This document shows, one piece after another, positions 45,552 to 52,367 of a DNA stretch of 64,000 bases. The translations under genes and the position numbers were made by a program. The notes under the pieces were generated by a model. The model searched no databases. It worked only from the letters and a program-made list of their open reading frames with translations, and was not told the origin of the DNA. Position 1 is the stretch's first letter, and the number at the start of each line of letters is the position of its first letter. The stretch covers positions 124,001-188,000 of the forward strand of contig CAVBUH010000007.1 in the NCBI GenBank assembly GCA_963598415.1. The letters run 5' to 3'. This DNA is from Colimorpha_A sp900556615 (lineage in GTDB: Bacteria; Bacillota; Clostridia; Oscillospirales; CAG-272).

Positions 45552-46298
45552 TCAGAATCTGTCGACGGGGAACAGAATTTTAAGCTGATTGATTTTGCTT
45601 GTATAAGCCTTTTGCTGTTTTTCGGAAAGTAGCTGCTCGGTGAGCTGTTCCTTTACCTCGTCGAAGGTAAGAGCGGAGCCTTCGGATTTAGACAATACTT
45701 TTATGATGTGATATCCGAACTGCGTTTTAACAGGATCGGATATTTTTCCGGTCTCCAGCGAAAATGCTGCGTCTTCAAATTCCTTTACCATTTGCCCTTT
45801 TCCGAATTCTCCGAGATTGCCGCCGTTTTCTTTTGACGGGCAGGTGCTGTAGCGTTTGGCGGCTTCTTCAAAGGTAAGCGTTTCCGATGTAAGCTCGGCT
45901 TTGATTTCTTTTGCCTTTTCCTCGCTGTCAACAAGAATATGGCTGGCATTTACCGTTTCTCCCCGGTCAAACTGTTCGGAATGGGTATCGAAATATTCCT
46001 TTACCTCGGCTTCTGTAACTTTAACGTCCTTCAGTGCGCGGTTTATTTCAAATTTTGTAAGAAGCTCGTCCTTAACGGCGGCAAGCTGGGCTTTGAATTC
46101 GGGGTCCATCTCGACAAGATCTCGTTTTGCGGCGGCAAGCAGCAGCGCTCTGTTGATAAGCTGTTCCAGAACCATCTGCTTTCCCTGCGGATTCATAAGG
46201 CTCTGTCCTCTTTGTCCCATTGAGAATATAGCGTTTGTAACATCCGCTTCCGTAATATTGATTCCGTTTACCGAGGCAAGTATTCTAACTTCGTTCAT
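45552..46298 (-). CDS. Parvulin-type peptidyl-prolyl isomerase
   Basis: A 248-residue protein: a SurA-like N-terminal chaperone part (VNGINITEADVTNAI, LINRALLLAAAKRDL) is followed by a rotamase domain (about 115-205; NASHILVDSEEKAKEI, FEEAAKRYSTCPSKENGGNL, PVKTQFGYHIIKVL). No signal peptide is present, unlike PrsA, so this is a cytosolic foldase. AAAGGAAAA precedes the ATG. A clear rise in AT content begins just upstream, at the edge of the regulator island. Confidence 0.92.
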   Translation of the reverse strand: MNEVRILASVNGINITEADVTNAIFSMGQRGQSLMNPQGKQMVLEQLINRALLLAAAKRDLVEMDPEFKAQLAAVKDELLTKFEINRALKDVKVTEAEVKEYFDTHSEQFDRGETVNASHILVDSEEKAKEIKAELTSETLTFEEAAKRYSTCPSKENGGNLGEFGKGQMVKEFEDAAFSLETGKISDPVKTQFGYHIIKVLSKSEGSALTFDEVKEQLTEQLLSEKQQKAYTSKINQLKILFPVDRF

Positions 46299-46466
46299 TA
46301 TTTTTTCCTTTCAGAAGAGGCATATTGATTTATATCAATATAGTATATCATATCAGACGGGGTATTGCAAGAATTTTTCCGAAATTTGAGAGCCTATCGC
46401 ACTTGTTTATTTGCGGAAGATGACTTCTGCGACTACCGAAAGGAAAGGAGCTTCATAGGATAGGAA

Positions 46467-47156
46467 TTATTCCGGTTCATCTTCGTCCGGGTTTATATCT
46501 GGCAGATGGTCTAAAAGAAATTGTATTACTTTTTCGGGATTGGAGTTATAAAATTCTTCCAACCAATCATAGAATTCATCCGCCGTCATTCCCATATCTT
46601 TTCCGCATTTTGCGAGATATTCTGATAATTTTGGATCAGATAATAGCTGCGCTTTTTCCTTGTCACGTTCTTCCGCGAGCATTTTAACAAGCTTTTCGTC
46701 ATTCATAATGCACTCTGTCAGTATGTTTTTTGTATCTCCAATTTCGTTGAAGTAATTGATCATAATATACAGCCTTATCCCCCCGTCCTTGGACGGCTCA
46801 AATGTAACGCTGTGTGCTTTTGAAGCGATATCGGATAACAGGGCAAATTCTTCTCTGGTATTTGCCTCAAAGTACGGAAGCTCAACAATAATATAAGAAT
46901 CGTAATCATCGTAGTCAACGGTACCTGTGATTTTTCCATGCAATTCTTTTGCATAGGCGTCAAGGCGGGACAACAGGTCTTCATATGCCTCTTTATCCTC
47001 TTGCACAATATATTTCGGTATTTTTTTCATGGCATCGTTGTAAGCCTTAAATAATTCGTTTTCTATTGCATAATCAATCATATTCGATGTATTTGAAGAC
47101 GTATCTTTATTTTTCTCGGTTATTCGATAATCTTTTTCAAAAATTTCATTTTTCAT
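46467..47156 (-). CDS. Hypothetical acidic protein (229 aa)
   Basis: I do not recognise the family. The protein starts MKNEIFEKDYRITEK and has a predicted helical first third, a central alternating strand region (SYIIVELPYFEANTREEFALL, GGIRLYIMINYFNE) and a very acidic end (INPDEDEPE). No signal peptide or membrane helix is seen. AAAGG precedes the start. The first ~45 bp with the upstream region are repeated twice within the regulator island (50258 and 50759), showing that related genes once existed there. It is divergent from regulator A. Confidence 0.8.
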   Translation of the reverse strand: MKNEIFEKDYRITEKNKDTSSNTSNMIDYAIENELFKAYNDAMKKIPKYIVQEDKEAYEDLLSRLDAYAKELHGKITGTVDYDDYDSYIIVELPYFEANTREEFALLSDIASKAHSVTFEPSKDGGIRLYIMINYFNEIGDTKNILTECIMNDEKLVKMLAEERDKEKAQLLSDPKLSEYLAKCGKDMGMTADEFYDWLEEFYNSNPEKVIQFLLDHLPDINPDEDEPE

Positions 47157-47321
47157 AAAATATTTAACCTTTCATTACCTTATTTATTATGTCTCTCTAT
47201 CTTCAATATGCGTTTTAACGTTTTTCAAATATCTGTATCCGTTTCTGTGATATTTCGATGTTGTTCCTGTAACAATACAAAGAGCTTTTTCACTAATAAA
47301 GCAACATAATTTTATTTGATG

Positions 47322-47366
47322 TCCTATTAGGATTTTTGCGTTATTTATATGTATCCTAATGGGATA
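47322..47366 (+). promoter_or_regulatory. Paired palindromic operators before regulator A
   Basis: TCCTATTAGGA (47322-47332, perfect) and TATCCTAATGGGATA (47352-47366) have centres at 47327 and 47359, exactly 32 bp apart. The second overlaps the likely -10 region. The same pair with the same spacing precedes regulator B. Confidence 0.7.
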
Positions 47367-47400
47367 TACAATAATATTATGCAATTTAATGAGGTGAAAA

Positions 47401-47739
47401 ATGGAAATTAATTATATTTCAATAGGCAATCGAATTAAAGAAATCCGTATTAAGCGTGGTTGGACACAAGCTAAACTTGCAGAAGAATCAGGTATTGAGC
47501 CCTCAAATATTTCGCATATCGAACGTGCTGCAACAAAATTAAGTTTTCCAACATTAGTTAGTATTGCCAATGCACTCCAAGTTTCACTTGATGAAATTGC
47601 ATATGGTAGCTTAATAAAAAATTCACATGTTTCCGTCCAAATAATAAATGAATTACTATCCGATTGCACTCCAGATGAGATAAGGTCATTAACAGAAGTG
47701 TTGAAAACAACTAAAACGATTTTGCGAAACAAAAGTTGA
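47401..47739 (+). CDS. XRE-family regulator A
   Basis: A 112-residue protein. The N-terminal helix-turn-helix (about 8-66) has IKEIRIKRGWTQAKLAEESG and PSNISHIERAATKLSFPTL. The C-terminal extension (about 75-112; HVSVQIINELLSDCTPDEI) is helical and closely related to that of regulator B (about 60 percent identical by eye over the whole length), suggesting a shared sensing or dimerisation module. GAGGTG precedes ATG 47401. Two operators lie upstream. Confidence 0.9.
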   Translation: MEINYISIGNRIKEIRIKRGWTQAKLAEESGIEPSNISHIERAATKLSFPTLVSIANALQVSLDEIAYGSLIKNSHVSVQIINELLSDCTPDEIRSLTEVLKTTKTILRNKS

Positions 47740-47846
47740 TATTCCATTATGAAAAATTAGCTTATATTATTTTTGTTTAGCAACTCTCTTTAATGTGAAA
47801 AATCTTGTTATATTTTGAATAGTTTTTGCCAAAATAATAACGCATA

Positions 47847-47893
47847 TATCCTATTATGATATACACGTTATTTTAACATATCCTAATCGGATA
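47847..47893 (+). promoter_or_regulatory. Paired palindromic operators before regulator B
   Basis: TATCCTATTATGATA (47847-47861, one mismatch) and TATCCTAATCGGATA (47879-47893) have centres at 47854 and 47886, again 32 bp apart. This matches the pair before regulator A. Confidence 0.7.
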
Positions 47894-47933
47894 TACAATA
47901 CCAATATTAAAATTTTATAGATGAGGGATAAAA

Positions 47934-48269
47934 ATGGAGTTAGACTATAAAATTATTGGAAAAAGAATTAAAGAGTACAGAAAGAAAAACAAAATGACAC
48001 AAGCTGAACTTGCAGAAAAAGTTGAACTTGAACCTTCAACTATTTCACATATTGAGAGGGCAACTACAAAATTAAGTTTGCCTACACTGATTTGTATTGC
48101 TAATGTTCTCGGAACTTCGCTTGATGAATTGGTTTATACTAATCTTGCTAAAAGTTCACATGTTTCTGTTGAAATAATAGAAAATCTATTGGCAGACTGT
48201 ACCCCCGATGAAATTAGCACAATAGCAGAGGTTATCAAAACTACAAAAAGCGTTTTGAGAAAGAAGTGA
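47934..48269 (+). CDS. XRE-family regulator B (paralogue of A)
   Basis: A 111-residue protein with helix-turn-helix KNKMTQAELAEKVELEPSTI then HIERATTKLSLPTL, and the A-type tail HVSVEIIENLLADCTPDEIS ending in a basic KSVLRKK. GAGGGATAAAA precedes ATG 47934. Its upstream region carries the same operator pair as A, so A and B probably regulate themselves and each other. Confidence 0.9.
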   Translation: MELDYKIIGKRIKEYRKKNKMTQAELAEKVELEPSTISHIERATTKLSLPTLICIANVLGTSLDELVYTNLAKSSHVSVEIIENLLADCTPDEISTIAEVIKTTKSVLRKK

Positions 48270-48372
48270 CTGAATAGACATTATCTAAATTTAGTCCGAA
48301 TACTGTTTTTTTATAGTGGAAATATACTTTATTATTATTTTGCTTTGATGATGACTAATGAGGTGGGCAAAA

Positions 48373-48711
48373 ATGAATCTTGATTCAATTGGGAAGAATA
48401 TTCGCAAATATCGAACATCAAAGGGATTGCGTCAGGAAGATGTAGCAGAACGAGCCAATTTAAGTACCAATTATATTGGTATGATTGAGCGCGGAGAAAA
48501 AACTCCGTCCCTCGAAACTTTCATCAATATTGTTAATGCCATTGGGGTATCGTCCGATGTGATTCTATCTGATGTTTTGACAAATGGTTATGTAATTAAA
48601 GATTCTTTACTTAGTGAAAAGTTGGCGAAATTGACTATTGAGGATAGAAACAAAATTTACGATGTAATTGATACTATGATGAAACATTCTAAGAAGAAAT
48701 ATATTGAATAA
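48373..48711 (+). CDS. XRE-family regulator C
   Basis: A 112-residue protein from ATG 48373, with the ribosome site GAGGTGG at 48360-48366. An upstream in-frame ATG at 48358 overlaps that site and is rejected. Helix-turn-helix: IRKYRTSKGLRQEDVAERAN, STNYIGMIERGEKTPSLETF. The C-terminal part (GYVIKDSLLSEKLAKLTIED) resembles that of regulator H on the opposite strand (GYEIKASRLSDMIEKLPPEE). No A/B-type operator is found upstream. Confidence 0.88.
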   Translation: MNLDSIGKNIRKYRTSKGLRQEDVAERANLSTNYIGMIERGEKTPSLETFINIVNAIGVSSDVILSDVLTNGYVIKDSLLSEKLAKLTIEDRNKIYDVIDTMMKHSKKKYIE

Positions 48712-48754
48712 AGTAAAACCAATAACCCATTTAATTATACAAGTATATTCGTAA

Positions 48755-48801
48755 AAACACAAGTATGAGTTGTGGTATTTTTACGGAATAATTTGTATAA
48801 T
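48755..48801 (+). promoter_or_regulatory. Promoter and inverted repeat before regulator D
   Basis: TTCGTAAAAACAC and GTGGTATTTTTACGGAA form an interrupted palindrome, followed by TATAAT near 48796. It looks like an operator different from that of A/B. Confidence 0.5.
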
Positions 48802-48838
48802 TTCTTTGAAAATATATTATACATCAAAGAGGTTGAAA

Positions 48839-49183
48839 ATGGCTGTTGAAAGAAAGCAATTATTAAAAGAAATGGGACAGCGTTATTTTGAAGCGCGAAA
48901 ATCCAAAGGATTTACACAGGAAGAGGCTGCTGAAATAGCAGATGTAACACAGCAGGCTATTTCTGATGCGGAGTTGGGTAAAAGTTTTTTATCTCCCGAC
49001 AGTATGTTACGTCTTTGTACAGCTTATGGAATTAGCTGTGATTATTTGTTGACAGGTGAAATTTCTGATAAAGATACTTTGATAATTGATAAGCAGATAC
49101 GAGAATTGGATGCGGAAACTTTTCACCATTATAAAGGGATAACTGAACATTTTATAGCAGTAGCATTGAAACAAAAACTTTAG
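48839..49183 (+). CDS. XRE-family regulator D with recombinant 3' end
   Basis: A 114-residue protein from ATG 48839 (GAGGTTGAAA upstream). Helix-turn-helix: ARKSKGFTQEEAAEIADVTQ, QAISDAELGKSFLSPDSML, then GISCDYLLTGEI. The last codons lie in a 28-bp stretch, ATTGAAACAAAAACTTTAGA then CAAGCTAT, that is identical to part of regulator I but read in a different frame. The tail KQKL is thus created by a join and the native C-terminus may be lost. Just after it, the sequence switches to a fragment on the other strand. Confidence 0.8.
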   Translation: MAVERKQLLKEMGQRYFEARKSKGFTQEEAAEIADVTQQAISDAELGKSFLSPDSMLRLCTAYGISCDYLLTGEISDKDTLIIDKQIRELDAETFHHYKGITEHFIAVALKQKL

Positions 49184-49342
49184 ACAAGCTATAGCCGTAT
49201 CGTCCTTTTTCAAGGCATTTTTGATATCGTAAATTAAGCCTTCCTGTGTATCCGGAATCAATGCGCGGCAGACTTCTATCGGTTTTTCGTATCCAAGCGT
49301 AAGGACAAGCATATTCTTTTCAATTTGTTTAATCGTAAATTT
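49184..49342 (-). pseudogene. Truncated gene fragment on the opposite strand
   Basis: ATG 49342 is preceded by a good ribosome site (GAGGGATAAT). The readable part is about 53 residues, MKFTIKQIEKNMLVLTLGYE through the IPDTQEGLIYDIKNAL segment, and then runs into antisense of regulator D. The open frame continues to 49007, but that part is only antisense sequence. I do not recognise the family. Confidence 0.55.
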
Positions 49343-49494
49343 CATATTATCCCTCGATTCCGTGATGTCAGTCTGCACACTGAATATGGTGTATATTTTT
49401 TAGTATCAAAACTTCTTAAGTCAACAGCATTGAATGTATTCTTATACAAAAATACATTGTAAAATATATTTGCTTTCCAATTAAATCTATTGCT

Positions 49495-49506
49495 CACTTG
49501 CAAGTG
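49495..49506. promoter_or_regulatory. Perfect palindrome before regulator E
   Basis: CACTTGCAAGTG, a perfect 12-bp palindrome, lies 55 bases before the regulator E start with TATAAT-like sequence after it. Candidate operator. No equivalent precedes paralogue F. Confidence 0.4.
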
Positions 49507-49560
49507 CTGAATAAAAAAATAATAATTGTATAATTTTATAATTTGAGGAATGGATTTGTT

Positions 49561-49830
49561 ATGAGTAAAGAAGTATCATTTAAAAACAGAGATAGATTTA
49601 TACAATTAGGAATTGCAATTGCTTCTCTCAGAAAATTAAGAGGACTTTCACAAGAAATGTTAGCAGAGAAAGCAAATGTAAGCCGTTCGCTTATTAGTTC
49701 TATTGAAGCACCGGGAATCGCCACAGGTTTTTCTTTAGAAGTCTTTTTTAATATTTCCGATGCACTAAATATAGATCCTTCAGATTTAATTAGTGCTTCT
49801 ATATTCCCAGATAAGATTATTAAAAGCTAA
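49561..49830 (+). CDS. XRE-family regulator E
   Basis: An 89-residue protein from ATG 49561 with GAGGAATGG upstream. Helix-turn-helix: LRKLRGLSQEMLAEKANVSR, SLISSIEAPGIATGFSLEVF. The tail is short (DLISASIFPDKIIKS). The start MSKEVSFKNRDRFIQLGIAI is shared almost entirely with F, about 150 bp downstream, showing a tandem duplication. Confidence 0.88.
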   Translation: MSKEVSFKNRDRFIQLGIAIASLRKLRGLSQEMLAEKANVSRSLISSIEAPGIATGFSLEVFFNISDALNIDPSDLISASIFPDKIIKS

Positions 49831-49980
49831 ATTATCTCACCAAAAAGCCCATATCTTTTTTATATTATACTATTGCTCGCTAATATAGTCAATTGCTTTC
49901 TTTTCCGCACTGCATTACAAAGTCAAAAAAGTTATAATATAAATATACGAGCAAATTACGATAGTAAGGGTTGTAACTAT

Positions 49981-50258
49981 ATGAGCAAAGTAGTGGAATT
50001 TAAAAATATAGACAGATTTATACAATTGGGAATTGCTATTTCTTCTGTTAGAAAGTTAAGAGGACTTTCACAAGAAATGTTAGCAGAAAAAGCAAATGTA
50101 AGCCGTTCACTTATCAGCGCTATTGAAGCGCCGGGAATTGCTACAGGTTTTTCTTTAGAAGTTTTTTTAATATTGCAGACGCACTTAATATAGAACCATC
50201 TGAGTTAATTAAATCTTCTGTTTTTCCAGATAATGTAATAAAAACAAATAGAAAATAA
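49981..50258 (+). pseudogene. XRE-family regulator F, frameshifted paralogue of E
   Basis: ATG 49981 opens MSKVVEFKNIDRFIQLGIAI and the full helix-turn-helix matching E. In a run of seven T at about 50162-50168 one T is missing relative to E, so the frame ends at LILQTHLI. Adding one T restores the E-like end (NIADALNIEPSELIKSSVFP, then DNVIKTNRK) to TAA 50256-50258. The shift could be a fixed mutation, a phase-variable slippage tract or a sequencing error. Confidence 0.8.
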
Positions 50259-50302
50259 TCTTTTTCAAAAATTTCATTTTTCATAAAATATTTAACCTTT
50301 AA
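50258..50302 (-). repeat. Repeat copy 2 of the 229-aa gene start
   Basis: The ~44 bp reading MKNEIFEKD on the minus strand, with its ribosome region, is identical to 47130-47172. The adjacent segment TTAATTGATTATCTACCGTT is shared with the copy at 50759. Confidence 0.7.
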
Positions 50303-50382
50303 TTGATTATCTACCGTTTATAGCAAAAAAGAATCTATAATTTTAAGAAGAAATATTTATCAAACTAATTTAGGGGGATACA

Positions 50383-50703
50383 GTGGAAGATAAAATTTTA
50401 GACCGCATTACGCAATTACGTATGCAGAAAAATATTACTGAAAAGAAGATAAGCAGAGATATAGGAAAAACTTCAACATATTTATCCTCAATGAATAAAA
50501 ATAAATGTATGCCTTCACTTAGGACTTTAATCTCTATATGTGATTATTTGGGTGTTTCATTGAGTGAATTTTTTGATTTTACAAATATTCCATACCCTAT
50601 AAAAATAAACGAAATCAGAAATGAGCTATTAAAGTTTAACGAAAATGAATTAGATACTTTATTAGCGTTTTTAAAAGAAGTCAATAACAGTAAAACTAAA
50701 TAA
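50383..50703 (+). CDS. XRE-family regulator G
   Basis: A 106-residue protein from GTG 50383 (AGGGGGATACA upstream). Helix-turn-helix: LRMQKNITEKKISRDIGKTS, TYLSSMNKNKCMPSLRTL, then LGVSLSEFFDF. The C-terminal helical part (INEIRNELLKFNENELDTLL) is common in small repressor-like XRE proteins. A terminator hairpin follows four bases after its stop. Confidence 0.87.
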   Translation: MEDKILDRITQLRMQKNITEKKISRDIGKTSTYLSSMNKNKCMPSLRTLISICDYLGVSLSEFFDFTNIPYPIKINEIRNELLKFNENELDTLLAFLKEVNNSKTK

Positions 50704-50706
50704 CAA

Positions 50707-50733
50707 AAGCCGCTTGCAGAATGCAAGCGGCTT
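50707..50733 (+). terminator. Terminator after regulator G
   Basis: AAGCCGCTTGC and GCAAGCGGCTT form an 11-bp stem, then TTCTC. The same 50-bp segment (through CAGTTTATAGACAAAATCA) is repeated after regulator J at 51893. Confidence 0.8.
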
Positions 50734-50758
50734 CTCAGTTTATAGACAAAATCAAGTT

Positions 50759-50803
50759 AATCTTTTTCAAAAATTTCATTTTTCATAAAATATTTAACCT
50801 TTA
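50759..50803 (-). repeat. Repeat copy 3 of the 229-aa gene start
   Basis: Identical ~44 bp to 47130-47172. Here the frame stops right after MKNEIFEKD, showing that only the gene start was copied or retained. Confidence 0.7.
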
Positions 50804-50826
50804 ATTGATTATCTACCGTTTATAGC

Positions 50827-50863
50827 AAAAAAAGAATCCATAATTTTAATGGATTCTTTTTTG
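50827..50863. terminator. Bidirectional terminator between G and H
   Basis: AAAAAAGAATCCAT and ATGGATTCTTTTTT form a perfect 14-bp stem usable from both strands. It lies between convergent regulators G and H. Confidence 0.85.
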
Positions 50864-50878
50864 CTGTCACATATATTT

Positions 50879-51208
50879 TTATTGTTTTACTGAAAATTCT
50901 ATCATAGTTTCCACTACACTGAAAATGCGATTTTGTTCCTCCGGAGGTAATTTTTCAATCATGTCGGAAAGCCTTGATGCTTTGATTTCATATCCCGATT
51001 TCATTACATCACAAAATAGATCATTGGCAGTACATTCCAAACAATTCATAATTTTTATCAGTAATTCTAAGCTAATGTTATACATTCCCCTCTCTAATGC
51101 AGAAAGATAATTCGGACTAACGTCTATCATTTCTGCAAGTTTATCTTGAGTTAGATCTTTCGCCTTTCTATGCTCCTGAATACGTTTCCCAACACTTTTC
51201 TCAATCAT
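50879..51208 (-). CDS. XRE-family regulator H
   Basis: A 109-residue protein on the minus strand, the only intact regulator in the array in that orientation. Helix-turn-helix: IQEHRKAKDLTQDKLAEMID, SPNYLSALERGMYNISLELL. The tail GYEIKASRLSDMIEKLPPEE is related to that of regulator C. It is divergent from regulator I across a region containing several palindromes. Confidence 0.9.
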   Translation of the reverse strand: MIEKSVGKRIQEHRKAKDLTQDKLAEMIDVSPNYLSALERGMYNISLELLIKIMNCLECTANDLFCDVMKSGYEIKASRLSDMIEKLPPEEQNRIFSVVETMIEFSVKQ

Positions 51209-51240
51209 ACTTTAAATACCTCATTACACATATTGATATT

Positions 51241-51297
51241 ATTAGTATAATTGAATACTAATTACTTATTAAGTAAGTGAAACAATTAGTATAATTG
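51241..51297. promoter_or_regulatory. Operator cluster between regulators H and I
   Basis: ATTAGTAT and ATACTAAT form a palindrome at 51241-51262. TACTTATTAAGTA lies at 51263-51275, and a further ATTAGTATAATTGT at about 51284-51297. These are repeated TAGTAT half-sites placed in the divergent promoter region, most likely bound by H. Confidence 0.55.
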
Positions 51298-51431
51298 TAT
51301 TACGATTGATTATTGAGCACTTAGAGTAATTTAATTTATAATTTTAACTTAAAAAGCAGTAAGGGGATTATATCCCCTTAATAAAATAGATTATAACCCC
51401 CATAATATATTTGTCAAGGAGGATTGATCTA

Positions 51432-51635
51432 ATGATTATATTCGACAAATTATGGATTACCATGTCTCAAAAAGGCATAACAACATATCAACTTAGAGAA
51501 AAGTGCGATATTGACAGTAAAACTATTCGCAGACTAAAAGCGAATGAAAATATTGAAACAAAAACTTTAGACAAGCTATGTGCCGCTTTGTCCTGTAAGT
51601 TAGAAGATATTGCAGAATATAAAGAAGTTAAATAG
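51432..51635 (+). CDS. Small XRE/Cro-like regulator I
   Basis: A 67-residue protein from ATG 51432 with AAGGAGGATTGATCT upstream (a TTG 21 bases earlier is not needed). It is a minimal Cro/C1-type helix-turn-helix (HTH_26 class): ITTYQLREKCDIDSKTIRRL, ANENIETKTLDKLCAALSCK. Such proteins often act as small repressors or antitoxin-like partners. It is followed 31 bases later by J on the same strand. Part of its sequence recurs at the end of D. Confidence 0.85.
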   Translation: MIIFDKLWITMSQKGITTYQLREKCDIDSKTIRRLKANENIETKTLDKLCAALSCKLEDIAEYKEVK

Positions 51636-51666
51636 AAAATATTCTGGATATAGATATGGTGAAAAA

Positions 51667-51891
51667 ATGAAATACGGTAAAATAAAAATAAAGTTAGATG
51701 AACTCATATCTAACAAAAAAATGAGTAAAAACAAGTTAGGACACTTAGCTGAGATGCAGCGTACTCAAATAAATAATTATTGTCGCAATGATATCACAAG
51801 ATTAGATACAGATGTGCTTGCCCGCATTTGTACTGTACTCGATTGTGATATTGGTGATTTGTTAGAATTTGTACCACCAACAGAGGACTGA
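51667..51891 (+). CDS. Small XRE/Cro-like regulator J
   Basis: A 74-residue protein from ATG 51667. The helix-turn-helix (KKMSKNKLGHLAEMQRTQIN, LDTDVLARICTVLDCDIGDL) is of the same HTH_26 class as I, ending LEFVPPTED, a common end for these Cro-like proteins. I and J probably form a two-gene operon ended by the hairpin that follows directly. Confidence 0.85.
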   Translation: MKYGKIKIKLDELISNKKMSKNKLGHLAEMQRTQINNYCRNDITRLDTDVLARICTVLDCDIGDLLEFVPPTED

Positions 51892-51892
51892 G

Positions 51893-51919
51893 AAGCCGCT
51901 TGCAGAATGCAAGCGGCTT
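51893..51919 (+). terminator. Terminator after regulator J
   Basis: Same AAGCCGCTTGC/GCAAGCGGCTT hairpin as at 50707, two bases past the stop. The following 170 bp to 52090 contain GC-rich hairpins (GGGGCGGGGCGGCGCCCCGC) but no gene. Confidence 0.8.
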
Positions 51920-52099
51920 CTCAGTTTATAGACAAAATCAGCTTGGGGATTTGCCCAAGCCCTATTTAGGGTGCTTTTTGAAAAAATCACCTTAAAAACT
52001 TTTGAAAAAAGTTTTTTGTTCGGGATTCTTAAGGGTGAAAACCCTTAAGCGGGGGCGGGGCGGCGCCCCGCAGAACCCTTAAAAGAAAGCTGTATTCCT

Positions 52100-52306
52100 T
52101 TAGTTTTTCTTTAACATCTTGCAGATGAGATTTTTGGCATTTCCGGCAAGCTCGTCGGCTCGCTGTGTATCAATGGCATAAGCTCTGCCAAGAAGCGAGC
52201 ACTTCTGGCCGCGCTGGCATGGAGTGACGGTGATGATTCCAAGAAGAATCGCGAGCGAGAACAGGCAGAGAAATATTTTTAAGTGCATACAAACGATTTT
52301 CATCAT
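52100..52306 (-). CDS. Small membrane or secreted protein after spoIIP
   Basis: A 68-residue protein starting at ATG 52306 (GAAAGGATGTTT upstream; ATG 52303 is equally possible). A hydrophobic segment (HLKIFLCLFSLAILLGIITV) is followed by a Cys-containing basic region and a helix (DELAGNAKNLICKMLKKN). It is the third gene of the gpr-spoIIP operon by position, so it may act in the forespore or mother cell. Family not recognised. Confidence 0.6.
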   Translation of the reverse strand: MMKIVCMHLKIFLCLFSLAILLGIITVTPCQRGQKCSLLGRAYAIDTQRADELAGNAKNLICKMLKKN

Positions 52307-52367
52307 AAACATCCTTTCAAAGATAAGAGTTGTTTTTCACTTCCGCTGTGTCCGATTTCCGGTCTTT

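Larger units (their letters stand above)
46440..51920. other. AT-rich island of ten stand-alone XRE regulators
   Basis: From about 46440 to 51920 the base composition is visibly AT-richer than both flanks. The region holds one hypothetical gene, ten XRE/Cro-type regulator genes or relics, and several duplicated intergenic segments. No integrase, transposase, phage structural gene or toxin is present. It is inserted between the parvulin gene and the gpr-spoIIP operon. The regulators fall into subfamilies (A/B, C/H, E/F, I/J, with D and G alone), so both duplication and separate acquisition are likely. Confidence 0.75.

Noticed and set aside
49007..49183. Extension of the minus-strand fragment through regulator D
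   Set aside because: That part is only antisense sequence of the regulator; the real fragment ends at the joint near 49184.
46440..51920. Prophage or toxin-antitoxin island
   Set aside because: No integrase, terminase, capsid or toxin-like gene is found beside the regulators; only HTH proteins and one unknown protein are present.
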